Of a stretch of 64,000 bases of DNA, positions 1 through 13,200 are shown one piece after another. The stretch covers positions 2,661,559 to 2,725,558 of the forward strand of contig SCFE01000018.1 in assembly GCA_004352715.1 (NCBI GenBank). Reading direction: 5' to 3'. The notes beneath the pieces are model-generated. The model worked only from the letters and a program-made list of their open reading frames with translations, did no database searches and had not been told where the DNA came from. A program made the translations under genes and the position numbers. Origin of the DNA: Hofstenia miamia (Eukaryota; Xenacoelomorpha; Acoela). The first letter of the stretch is position 1, and every line of letters starts with the position of its first letter.

Positions 1-560
1 AAACCGTGTAAACAGGCGCTTTCAATATTGAATACGTCAAATTAAACCAACATGAGGAATAATGTGAACTAAATTCCCGTCATTGCAATTGTCAAATGAA
101 ATCAACACGAGGAATCGGTGTTGAACCAATATAATCGATGCTTTAGATATTTAATATGTGAATATTCAAGTTATTATAAAAATAATTTATGCAAAGCTTT
201 AGCACTAAGTGAATATTGCTTGTTAACAAGAACAAAATTTATTGACAATATACTTTTTAACGATGCTTCGAAAATTTCTTTCTAAATTTATTTAAAATAA
301 AACTGTTCAATTTAAATTTATTATACGCAAAATTATTAGTGCATTGTTGAAGTATATAACGCAGTACATTTTTCAAATTACTGATACATAAATATAAAAT
401 TATGAAATTGACTGTTGTAATGATATTGCAATGATATTTTTTCTCATTGCTTATTTCTTTGACTGCCAGTAATTTTTATGCTGCATAATGCAGTTTTCTC
501 TGCTTGTAGCAGAATTATAGAAATTATAAAAAAAACTATCAGTAATGGTTAAATGTGAAG
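1..560. other. AT-rich DNA, no gene seen
   Basis: No open frame with recognisable protein motifs and no clear terminal repeats. CpG frequency looks normal for the base composition, unlike the 21-34 kb and 52-64 kb parts of the window. Confidence 0.5.
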
Positions 561-735
561 ACTACTAAATAAACGTTTCTAAACACCTTCTAGACGTCTT
601 CTAAACGTCTTCTAGACGTCTTCTAAACCATTTCTGAACATCTTAAAGACGTCTTCTACACCTGACATAGATGCCATTTCTAAACGTCTTCTAAACCATT
701 TTAAGACGTGTTATACGACGTCTTCTAAACGTTTT
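561..735. repeat. Degenerate 11-bp tandem repeat
   Basis: Many imperfect copies of gtcttctaaac / gtcttctagac run head to tail, interrupted by spacers such as catttctgaac. Several copies create the palindrome agacgtct. No coding potential. Confidence 0.75.
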
Positions 736-739
736 ATTG

Positions 740-1147
740 TTTCCACCATACAGTTGACAACCGTCTCTTTGAAAGCATCCGGGCGACTGAATAAGAATGC
801 CTGACTTGAGGTAGTACTAGGTTCTGAAGTTGAATTTGTACGGCAGCGGCTGTTTTCCTGTTGTGGGTAGCCGATTGTTAATGATTTTCGACGTGGAAGG
901 TTTTATCGCAAGTAAGCAGTTTGTCGCAATGAATGTAGAATAATTCCCCGGTGGGAGTAACTTTGAACTCTGACGGATACTTCGTTTTGAAATTGATAGC
1001 CTTTTGACGAATCGGAAGTTTGTGCTTCGGCATAATGCAGGTCTGGAAAAACACACTGACAGAACAATACGTGTAAAACAGCCGCTCTCTTTGTTTGCAC
1101 AAGTGAAACAGCCGCTCTCTTAGCTTAAAGTCAAACAGCTGGCGCAC
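740..1147 (-). pseudogene. Decayed hAT-type / CGGBP1-like zinc-finger fragment
   Basis: The minus-strand frame with a methionine at 1033 reads MPKHKLPIRQKAINFKTKYP and continues with a Cys/His stretch (IHCDKLLTCDK) and VENH. This resembles the N-terminal BED-like finger of CGGBP1-related hAT transposon proteins, where an FxxxYP segment is followed by C-x2-C and H-x5-H. The first expected cysteine is replaced (FYIHC), and an in-frame TAA at 878-880 interrupts the segment, after which the frame stays open to about 740 (QSATHNRKTAA). It is therefore a broken fragment of a domesticated or dead transposon ORF. No terminal repeats were found. The family call is from the pattern alone. Confidence 0.4.
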
Positions 1148-1185
1148 GTCATTGCCGGTCAGGCTTACTCAATTTATATCGCTTA

Positions 1186-1330
1186 CAACGAAATTTACCG
1201 TATTATTGACTTTAAATCCAAAAATTGACTTTTGATGAATTTTTACCAAAAATTGACTTTAATGACCGACCGTACCAAAAATTGACCAAATAGACCTTAT
1301 TGACTTTATTGACTTTATAATCGCCCTACT
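1186..1330. repeat. Degenerate direct repeat (aaaaattgacttt)
   Basis: Five to seven imperfect copies of ccaaaaattgacttt / ttattgacttt occur within 150 bp. It reads as a short decayed tandem array with no coding content. Confidence 0.6.
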
Positions 1331-3429
1331 TATATAGTTGTTTGCGCGCAGTTGGGTAAATACTTTGTGGTTTTTACTGTTTGTATTACCGCGCGTCGTT
1401 CCCCTTCATGATAATTAACCTACGTGCAACATTTTTGCTGGGTTTCATGCTGTGGGCGCTAAATAATTAATTAAAAGCGCGTTAATCACGTTCCTGTTTG
1501 GTATCGCGCAGCACACTCAAAATTCACCTGTTGCGCATGTTAATTATAATTTAAAAATTGTTTGCCACAAATAAGGAACAAACTCTCCAATGGCTTTATT
1601 TTAGATCGAACTAGTTTTTTTATAAAAAATGTCTTATTTGCTAGACAAACTAACAGAATGGGCTCGTTCGCATGTTGAAAACATTGACAACATGCGTGCA
1701 CTGGAAAATATATATTGAATTCGCGGGTAGGAATAGCTTTCGACTCAAATATTTTAAGTTCCGTACACCGAGAGAAGCTGAACTAAACTGCCCGTGTTCC
1801 AATTTAATTCAACAACTGCATTCGCGGGGTTAACATTTTTCATTTAATACTTTGTAAAGTTAGAATGCAGAACGATTTCAATTACGCATCTTTTATCTAT
1901 GACAGAGTGCAGAATGAATCAATAAATCACACACGTGAATGCATTTTATCAAACTCAGTTTACCAGGTTGATCCAAGCGAATACAGTGTCCACTGCAAAT
2001 AAAACTCATTGCACAAGGGTTTTACCCGCGAACGCGCCCAATTTGCAATAGATATTTTATAAAGATGATGAACATTTATACAGTAGATCTGTGGCAATAG
2101 AGACCACGACGTACTGATGCGAGCGCTAAAAACTTATCATGTGAACACAAAATTCACAATTACGACTACGAACACACCTACTAATCGATTAGTGGATAAA
2201 ATCCACTAGAATAGATTACCACTGCCTTAGCGAATATTTAAGTTTCAAGTTGAACATTTTTGTGTTTATGAGTCATTAATATACGCTTTTAAGAAGATTT
2301 CTTCCATCAGTGACCAATTTGCCCGACATGTTTTTTTAATTGTTTTGATGACGTGATGTTTTCTTTGCGAATCTAGAAAAGGTTTCTTTTTACATTGAAT
2401 TTCCTTTTTGACAGCGAAAGTGTAAGTGCAGTTTAAAAGATATAATTGAAAAGTGGGGTTTTTGAGAATACTGGAGTGATACTTTTCCTTTGATAACTTA
2501 AAATTTCTGTTTTTCAACAATGCGTATTGTAATTACAGAAAGTATAGCAAGGTTTTCCTCTATTAGAAAGTTGTTCGAGAACGTAATTCTGAAAGTTCTT
2601 TGAATTATTGACTTAATAGTTCTGTTAATTTTTTGTTTTTTATTACCTGTTATTTTAGTACCTCCCTTCCCCACTAACGTATGGGTGCAGACTCCTCCTG
2701 GCAACGATGCATCCTGCTTGCGTACAATCCATTGGCAGCCACCTCGTCACCTAGTAGAAGACAGATTATACTTTAATGTCAAAATAACGTAAAGATTTTT
2801 CAATTAATATTTTAATATTATCACCCTTACCATATTTGGAAATCATGTATTTGTATTTGCTAATGGAAAAGCATAGATGCAAGTTTTGTCGACCAGTGTT
2901 GTCTTATATGAAGTATAGATTATCAATATTTTCCTTACATGTTCTTACATAGAGCTTTAACAAGGCAGATTTGAGAGACCATAATTCATTTGTGATTTAC
3001 CCACTTGATAAAATGTATCCTATATATTTGATATCTTTATGGGTGTTTCTAGAAACAGTTTGACACAGCAGGGTTAACAACTATCACGTGTACTGTATGT
3101 GTGCCTATAACATCAGATAAAGATGCATGTGACAAAATAGTTTAGAAAAACTGACTTTGATGACTGCTTTGACTCACGAGGGACCCAGAACCGATCGAAT
3201 TTCCACAACTTTTAGGGCTCAGTCTCTCCCAAACCCTCCTATAGGTTATTAAAGTACACCTACTTTTCCTTAAGAATTTCATTTCTATTTCGCTTGTGTA
3301 TTAGATAACTTCAGGTAACAATTTCTATTCATAGCGTAATTCTTATATTCATATTTTTAATATCATATATCACAATTCATTATCCAATTTAGGTAATTGT
3401 ACGCAGTAGCGTGAATTTAACTTATTTAG
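1331..3429. other. Region upstream of first recognised sdk exon
   Basis: No exon, RNA gene or transposon boundary recognised. It may be intron of the sidekick gene, because the recognised exons start in the middle of a fibronectin domain and the gene must continue upstream, most likely beyond the window. Confidence 0.4.
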
Positions 3430-3605
3430 CAAAGGAAAAGCAAAAGACTTGCATAACATAGCTAACGACATTTTATCCAACTCCCACTCCACTAAACTCC
3501 AATGTCAAAAACGGTATCAGGTCCATCTCGTCTCTTGTTATGAAAAGGGAAAGAAGTGCGGTGATCCATATACTTTTACACTTACAACCCGACAAGTTGA
3601 TGAAA
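3430..3605 (+). CDS. sdk: sdk exon: C-terminal part of an FN3 domain
   Basis: Acceptor ttatttag at 3422-3429 and donor gaaa|gtaaac at 3606. Encodes the E-F-G strands of an FN3 domain (RYQVHLVSCYEKGKKCGDPY, then TFTLTT). It ends in phase 1, which matches the next exon. The preceding intron and the first half of this domain are not recognised in the window. Confidence 0.6.
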
Positions 3606-3989
3606 GTAAACTTTGCTTACATTTTTTATGGCTTATTGTCATTTGCCTTGTACTATTTTCAATTGTTTCATTATGATAATGATTGCATATACCAACACAA
3701 CTGGGAAATATTTGTCCACTCGGAAATATTGTCTATTTGGTTCAATGATGGTTTTATGTACTCTTCATTATATATATATATATATATATAAACTTAAATT
3801 ATTAAAGAGTCAACAAATATTTTATTTAATAATTTACATAAATATACATAAAATTATACATAAAATTTAACTTGTAAAATTTCGAATGATACTTAAAAAT
3901 GGTCAGATTTTCTACATTATGGAATAATTTAAAGTTGACAAAATATTTATATGTTAAAGTAGAACAAAGNATGGTTTTATGTACTCTTC

Positions 3990-4079
<90 letters not shown>

Positions 4080-7000
4080 AAGGATTATTGTTAAACGTAA
4101 CTAAGCGACTCTTGCATAGTTGCATTTGCATTACCTTTAAATATATGTGTATTCTTGTAGAATGACTTATTTTTTAGCTTATTAGACATTTAGATCGGCC
4201 AAACATTCCACAAATGATTTTAAAGACAGAAATCAAAAACTCAAAATTATCAATACATTTGCCTCCACCATCATCAGCACTTGTGCGAAATCGTACCGTT
4301 GTGGTGTCACACCGCAAAAATGGAGAGGCCAAGTGGATTAAAAGTGAATTCATTACCACTGGTAATCTAATAGTATCACAGACTATACCTTCATGTCATC
4401 AATACAAAGTTTTCTATTATTCCAAGAATGATTTCGGGCAATCAAATGACTCTCACTACAACGGCATCAGTGTAATGCCTTCAAACAGTAAGTATTTTTT
4501 ACAAAGCAATATCTTATAACACAATTCTTAAGTGTTAATTGGAATTATGTTCTAAATTTGAAACTATTTCAAATGCAAATAAAAAACTTTGATCTAAATG
4601 CTGTCCTATGTAACTTATGCTTAAAGATATGACTAGCACCACCGTGATTATAAGACCGAGTATATATATATATATATATATATTTTAAAATACAATTCTT
4701 GAATACAATTTATTTGTCATTACGGTATGAATTACATATTATTTTGTTGAATAAAATAATATGCACAAATAAACTTGGGGTAAATATTTATTCTAGAAAT
4801 CCAAGAGCCATAATATGTTCTTCTGAAATTTATATGATTCATTTTTGAAAGCTCTTTTACAAAATTAACTTTAGAATTTATAGAAACCATTTAAAAAACT
4901 ATCACAAACAATATTTAGTCGCATCCTACAAGTTGAAGTCCCATCAGATTAGTGCTGAGCGTCGGGGTAAATCAGAAGCATCAGTTAGTGTTGACATCAG
5001 TTCTCTACTCTGCAAAATTGAAACAATCCTTGTATTTTGGCGGTAAGTTACTTCTTGATTTTGAGTTGCATTGTAATATTTAATGATAATGGTAGCTACA
5101 GTATTTGTTATACTTATTCTATAATGCCTTAGATTCAAATACATATGTCATTGTGGCTCTCTTAAATTATTTATGTCTTAATTGAATTTTAATTTATAAG
5201 AAATATTCACGTTTCACTTCTTGGGTCCTAAAATGCTACTATTTTAAAAATTTATTATGTGATACGAAAATGTTAGAAACAGCCTGGAAAGCTTTTGTGT
5301 ACGTATCAAGTACAGACCTCCCACTTGTATTGAAATCCCAATTTGTCCTAAATTTTACAGATTCTACTTTTGGTCGTAATTTGGAGTAAAAAGTCCTAAT
5401 TAGTCCTAATTTTTCATGTCTTTGTTGTTGTAGCATTTGATGAATTAACTTTTATTGCAACAACTCTAGAGTAGCTAATTAGTTTATTGATCTGAGTATT
5501 CAGTTAAAAATGTAATATTCACATCCAGTTGTCCATCACACTCTAGTAACACACTTAGTTTTTTTATTAGATTCTTTATATGCAATGCTGGATATAATAA
5601 CATTTTTAGTGATACTCCTTTCCTAGATTTAAGATCAGTTTTCCATATTTTTTTACTTTCAGTGTGTCCAAATTTGTCCTAATTTTTTTTACAAAAATAA
5701 TTTTCTAATGTCCAAAATCTAATTTGGCTGTTTAATGAGTAGAGGTTTCCATGTGATTACCTGTAAATTATGCCTTATTTTTTCTTCTGATTATGCGTAG
5801 AATATCTTCATAAATTCCTCATAAATTTGAAATGGGTTTTGGAGTCCCACTATTCTTTGTTATCATAGTAATAATTCCACGAATTGGGCTTTTTATTGTT
5901 TGTCCTAATCATTGCCTAGGAATTATATAAAAGTTGTTTAGTAAAATGGAATTCTCAAACTCATCGGTCCCTTTCGAGTCAATAACATTCGACCCTCAAA
6001 AGAAGAATAAAACTATTACACTCGGCCAACTTCAGTCAGATTCAGTATATGAAATACATGTTAAGTTAAAGAGTGAACACAACACCGGGCCAATGTCTGA
6101 GCCTGTCTATCTTCAAGTATATAACGGAGGTAATGTGGAATCACCTGATATAAGTATATTTTGGTACATATTTATTAAATATATACCTAAAAATTCTAAT
6201 ATACTAGGGACCAGTGGCGTAGCCAGGGGGGGCACTGCCCCCCTTAAATATATTTCACAAATTTTTATTTTAAGTTTCTTGCAATTCTACAAAATTTAAG
6301 GCCTATATAATGTTAATAGATCAATTAATGTTTTCTTGAAAATGAATGCCCTTTGATTATAAACAATTCGAAATAATAGAATTGGAAATAAATATCGTTA
6401 TTCACTCTTTGTGAATTAAACCACAAGATTTGCGCAATTACAATATCTATTGGCAGTCATCACAAATAATAAAGTTTGCCTTAAAATAACAATGAAGATC
6501 ACGGCGGAATTACACTTTTCATGTAAATGGCTTGGCAATTAATTCATCAGAAGCAGAATCTAATGAAACTAGGTCAAAAGCAAATTCTCTGTTTTTAGAA
6601 ATTACTAGTAGTCAGTTTTGTATTTCTTTGTGTATATTGGATCAAGTGATGTCTAGAACATCAATACTATCTAAAATTCTACAGAAGGTTGATATTGATT
6701 TGAGAAAGGCTATTAACTGTGTAAATGATTTGGTTTTAAGCTTGGAGTCTTCGAGAAGTCGTTTTAGTGAATAGGCAAAGGCAAGAGTTATCCAAAATGA
6801 AATTTAACAGTAAATTGAATCATTTTTAGCATTAAATCACCAATATATAAAATACTAAATGTTGATAACTCTTGCTTATAGTTAATAATTTCATTGAGCT
6901 AATTGATTCCTGCAAATGTTGGCAATGTTTCCTTTCAAGATATTGAACTTTTGATCAACTCTTATGGAGAACTATTGAATACTCCAATCAATGAAGTTCG

Positions 7001-10000
7001 TGAACAATTTGAGCTCTGGAAAAAACAATGCAGTTCGCATTCTGAAATATCTTCTTGGCAAAGAGCGCATGAACTTTGCGATGGGGATATTTTTCCGCAA
7101 ATTCAAGTTTTATGAAGCATACTTAGAACTCTACATCTGCAACTGCAGAACGAGCATTTTCTGCGATAAAGCTTCTAAAGTCGGATTTGAGGACGACTAT
7201 GAACAATGATCGCTTAAATGGACTTAAAAATGACTTAAAATCATTAGTATTACGATGAAAATAGTATGCAGAGAAAATAGCCTAAAAATCTTGAAATTGA
7301 AAATGTGCAGTGCCCACCCTTAAATATTTGGCTGACTACGCCACTACTAGGGACTTACCCAGGAGCCCCTCCCCTTTAATACGTACCTGACATTCGTTAC
7401 CGGCAATAAACGAAACGGAAAACAAATTGACAAATTTTTTGTAAATTCACATTTTTCTGTACGAATTTATTTAGAAGTTACTTAAGCTAGTAATTAAAAA
7501 GATGTAATTGGATTGAACAATATTTCAATGGCAGAATTTTTGAAACATCTGATTACAGTCATACAAAATTTTTGAATTAGTAAACTACGATTAACATACA
7601 ATGTATGTTTATTAAGCTAGATTTTAGAGAACGCCCTATACAAGGCCATCATCATATGATTAAACAAAATTAAGAAGAAGTTTGAATTCACAATACTAAT
7701 ATTAATTATTCAAAGTTTTTTAGTGTTAATCACTGCAAGAATCTAGTTTGTTAAGCAAATTCATTGTTTTCGTTACTCTACACAACCTACGTATTTAGTG
7801 CCTGAGGTTCCACCTTCTGATGTCCAAAAAGAAAATGTCGGTGTTACCTTCGCATCTTTTTCGTGGAGATTTCCTCATCATGAAAACGTCAAAGGATTCT
7901 CGGTAAATGATGATTTTTTATCTATTAGGTATTTACTTCGATGGGTTTAGCTCTTCTACCATAAAGTTTTGTCAAATGATTATTCCGGAATGAAAGAGCT
8001 CTACGTTGCTTCAAACCGCACACCAATATGGGCTACGATTGAGGGTCTAGAGGGTGCTTCCAACTATACATTCCAGGTAGCAGCTTTCAATAATGCGGGT
8101 GATGGGATAAGAACAGACCCAATTTATTTTTTTACTGATATTGGATGTAAGAACTTTTTAAAAGCTTTGTTTGTGTAATTCTTTACTAGATCCCGATACT
8201 GTCACACATCTCAACGGTATTATGATGACAGAAACCTCAGTTCTTTTAACGTGGGATGAGCCTGAAATCACAAATGGTGAAATTACTGGTTACGTTATAG
8301 AATATAGCCCTAAAACAGTATTTGGTAAGCAATTATGAAATTCTTTTTCAACTTTTTACTCAATATATTTGCATATACATCGAATTTTCTAATTAATAAT
8401 TTTTGCGATCATGTCCTTTGTTATCATTACCTTAGTTAGAATATTGTTCTAGATGATCTTTATTCCTCTTTTTTTACAGGTACGTGACTGGCCATCATTT
8501 ATAGAGTTCATTCTTATTTACTATCGAACCACAGTGATTCAGAGGCATAATGATGCTTTGCGTAGTATTGATTTTTTGGCAGGCAATTTTTAAATTAAAA
8601 CTTGGCCTTCTAAAGGTATGCTGGGCTATTATCCGCATTATCATGTTTCTATATGCAGAGCAATTGAGAAAATAGAGTATACATGTAATTGATTATTGAT
8701 TCAATATTTTTTTGCATATACGTTATTTCTAGACAGGCAGTTTAGTATTTGGAATGTATTTCTCATCATAAGCAAAATTTTGTAAATTCCATTTTCTAAT
8801 GATCATTGCTATATATTGGTTTTAAATTTATTTTTATATTTATCATGCATAGAAGTCAATTGCAATTTTGATGTTGGCAACCTTCAGTACACCAAAAATG
8901 TCTGCGGCCTAAATTTTATTTCTTCATTTCTTGACGAGCTCCCTCTTACAGACCCAAGTTCACAATAAAAATTACTGAAATATTATTAATACGTTCAATT
9001 TAAGAGTGTTTTTCGTCGATTCGGTGGAAAGCATTGGTAAATCGGTTTAGTGTGTATGATGTCACAAGCGTGTATTCAAGTTTTCTTTTGGGAGCCAATG
9101 ACCCATCACCATTGTAAGGCACAAACTGCACAAGTATTTTTGGATACCTTTTTGATTTTCCCACTAAGGGATTTTTAAAGCCTCATATCCCCTCCTCTAA
9201 ATGCGAGCCTGATTGGCCAGCCCTTTAGGCAATACTTTTATGTCCATGCATAGCAACACTGATTTGTGGAACTGAGTCTTACATTTTTAGAACAATAAAA
9301 CTACATGTAAGTTAATATAGCTAATGGTCCTAAATCACCTATGCATTAGCTAAATTTGTGTTGTGAAAGGTAGTGGACTTCGAATTCAACAGTTTCGTGG
9401 AAGTTTCTTGTACTGTTTTAGCATTAAAACCTCTTGAATTTTTCTAAAGATCAAAAATTATTTAGAAATTACTGGAGATAGAGAAAATGGTAATTATCAT
9501 TGACAAAACTTAACATTTGATCGTTTTATGTGATTATTGCTTGCATCGTATGAACGATTTACACGCCTTTTGTGTTGCACTGAATAACCTGTCAACAGAT
9601 TAATCTTCTCATCAATGTTTCTCGTTTTATCAAATCTTGTCATAGTATCATCTGTTTTGCACTAGTGTTATATTTTATAATTCATCTGAGAATTATGTTC
9701 GGAGTTGCTAATTACTGGCAGGAACATTTCTGAATTTCCCAGGTAACTGATCTAATCCAGTATTATTGCAAATTACATTTTTTATGCTTTTTTCTAATTT
9801 CTTCTATAGCTCATTTTTATTTTATCATGATATTCTTATCACCTCAAGATACGTTTTCAAAAGTTGCCAATATCTTTAAGAACTTAAGAAACTGAAACTG
9901 TGGAGCATTGGATTACGGGAGATGTATGCCATTTGGAGTTTTCTTCGAAATCAAAACTTCCGTTGAATGACTTTGAACTAATTATTTCGAAATATTTATA

Positions 10001-10174
10001 TTAAATTATCTGATTCGAAAATGTTTTTGATTGTAATCACGTGTGAACTAATCAGAAATTGCATTAATTTGTCAAGAAATAATTTTAAGATAAATCAATC
10101 AAAATTAATATTAATGTTTGATTTTTTAAAAGAATTGAAATATAACACTGACTACAAAAAATAATATATATATA

Positions 10175-10217
<43 letters not shown>

Positions 10218-13200
10218 GTTTATATATTTGAATTGCTAATGTATTTTCTTCGTTTCTTAGTTTGAATTCTGATCTCATTGGCTAAACGAATTGCTTTCAT
10301 ACGCCATCTAGAGAATGTATTAAATAGTGATGTTATTACAAACAAATATTTATGTAAGCAAAAATTTACACTTAGTTTCTTTCAAAGGACCAGGAAAGTT
10401 GTTTTCAGCTTGTGAATTTCGTATTTTTTAAGTTGATTCTAAAATTATTCTTACTTTGTGTTATTTTTCCTCCCTCAAATTTCGAAGGAATGCAAAACAA
10501 AAGTCCAGAATTTCTCAATATACAGGGTGAGACAAAAGAAACTAAAGATTCCATCCGGCGATAAAGAATGCAAGAGTACGCTTTTATGAAAATTTCATTA
10601 TATTTCTAAAAAATATAAAAAAAATACTAAAACAATCAAACAATGTACTGAAAATTGTAGACCAATTTGCTCCACGAGAACTCGAAGGCAGAGTTTGAAA
10701 TTGGAAGGCGTCGTTTCCAATGCACCATGCACAGATGAACATCGCTCTTTTTTAAAGAAGGTCGTCTGGATTTCTGGCGATCTGCAACGCTGCCAGTCTC
10801 TTCGAATTTTTTCACCAAATTCAAGATGTTTGCTTGAGTAAAAGGATGTTTAATTAATTTTCGCTTTCGCTTAAACATTCTCAATGCAGATGTGACTGAT
10901 TCTCCACTCAAATAATAACATTTAATGATATCTAGTCGGTCGTCCAAACAGATGCGGGCCCATAATCCTTGAGATAACAATGCAGCAAAGCTGTAGTCTG
11001 ATCAAACTGCTTTAACAATTGTTAGACTTTTATTGATTCGTTCATGAGGAATTAAAAAACAATGAGTAATTTCACATTTTCAGTACATTCTTTGATTGTT
11101 TTGGAATATTCATTTTCTCTATTTTTAGAAATATAATGAAATTTTGATAAAAGCGTGCTCTTGCATTCTTTATCACTGGATGTAATCTTTAGTTTCTTTT
11201 GACTCATCCTGTAGAAAGATGTACCTAATTTTCCAGTACCAAAATAAATGTAGGGAAATTTCAACACCACTGTATATTACCAAGCGCTTTAATAAATAAA
11301 ATTAATACAGATAAAGAAATACTGATAATAAATTTTCATCTTCGCATTGTTCTTGCGTTTTTGGTCCATTTTCAGCCTCTTTATTCTTATAAAAAGTTGT
11401 TTCTTAACCTGATTATTTATGTAATCTTTGTATGAATTTCACGCTATGCTGATACTGACGATATCGATATTATGTACAGTAATATTTAACATTAAGACTT
11501 TCTCAGAATATTTAGTATGAATTCCATCTTTTGGCAACTTAATGCTAGGATGAATTTTAAACCTAAGTCGATATCAAGTGAATGCCATCTAATATTTATT
11601 GAAATAATAAATTAGCATGCAATCATATTTAAATGTTTATTAATTAAATCAATACTAATCTTGTTCATTCATATTTTCCATTAAGATGTTTGTTTTTTCA
11701 GTGGTTTATATTTAGAAGCGGAGCATCAAATGCTGAGTGCCAAATTTAAAATTCGAACTTCGCAAATCTTAGTTGAGAATCTTTTAAATCTCGTCCAATA
11801 TATTTTTAAAGTGAGTGCCTGCACCAAAACCGGCTGTGGAAGTTACAAGGAAATCACAGAGATGATTGGAACTAAAGACGAAGGTAATAAAATTTAGAAA
11901 TTACTTGAAGTTTAATAGAGTAACATTGATGGAAATTAATCCAAAGCATCTTTAATTTAAGCAAGCAGCAGATCAATTACGGATCTGATTATTATTATTA
12001 CATGTGCATGCGTGTCATGTTTTTTTCAAAATTTTGTACATAACTTCGAAGTAATTTGCTGAAAACTTAGTCTTTGTTAAACGTTGTCTTCAACATTGCT
12101 CTTTTGCTCCATCATTGGTATATTACATTTAGAAATCGGAAAATGCGGCAAATATATATTTAAGTAAGGTTAGTTTTCAGGCTGGTTTTGTTTTGTAATA
12201 CGCTTTGTAAATGTACGAATCAAATTATTTGATTGACATTGTATCGTAGAACACATTAATGAAACAAAGAGTAATAGCAATTTGTGTCTTGCACATTATT
12301 AAAGCTACTCTAAATAGTTTAAGTATTGAGAATGAAACATCAAAATAAAATTTCAAAGTAAGGTGTCCCTGATAGCAAAAGACTTGTTTTTTATTGCTAA
12401 TGAAAATCTGGGCGGGACAAGTACACGCTTTACATTTGAAAAATGCCCCAATTTTCGTTTGTGTCGTTGAATACCAAAGGAGTTTTTTACACTTTCCCTC
12501 AAAGAATTTATTCACAATATGCTTAAAAATCCCACTGTTTAAATGATTTCAATTAATTTTTAATTGTTATATTTAGGTGCGCCATCTAAGCCTAAAAACT
12601 TGAGAGCTTCGATTAGTAGTACCAGTATTACTACAACATGGATTGCGCCTCGGGATGCTGATGTGTTTTATTTCTACAAAAGTAAGTTATCCAAATGTTT
12701 ATAAATTTTTTGTGTTGTTTCAGAAAGCTTTTTTTGATGTCAATTTTGCATTTAGGACGCATTGGCCAACCAAATTACGAATTAGTTGCTAAGCTTCCTT
12801 ATGGTACATCTTCATATGTTTACAATTTCGACGACTCTGAAATTGGACAAAAAATTCCATCTTTTGCCGTTCAAGCGGAAAACAAATACGGTAGAAGTCT
12901 CATGTCCACATTTGCATTCACTGGTCGTAAGTAATTTTCTCTTCTAAAACACCTTCTGTTTATGTAGGCGTATAGCTGGCACGATTGTTGAAAATTTTGG
13001 ACGTGGTGGGTCAAATTTTTTCCTATAATGATCGTAAACCTAACATTTATTTGGAAACAAAATATAATTTTATCTTGCAAAAAGTGTCATGGTTCATACT
13101 TGCTCGGGTCAAAGTTTTGAAAATTGCCTTGTCATAGAAATGTATTGTTTGAAGGATTTCCCTGAAATATTCCTAAGAAACTAACCCTGCATTTGAATTT

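Noticed and set aside
2266-2704. Minus-strand ORFs upstream of sdk
   Set aside because: Low-complexity composition and no domain or splice support.
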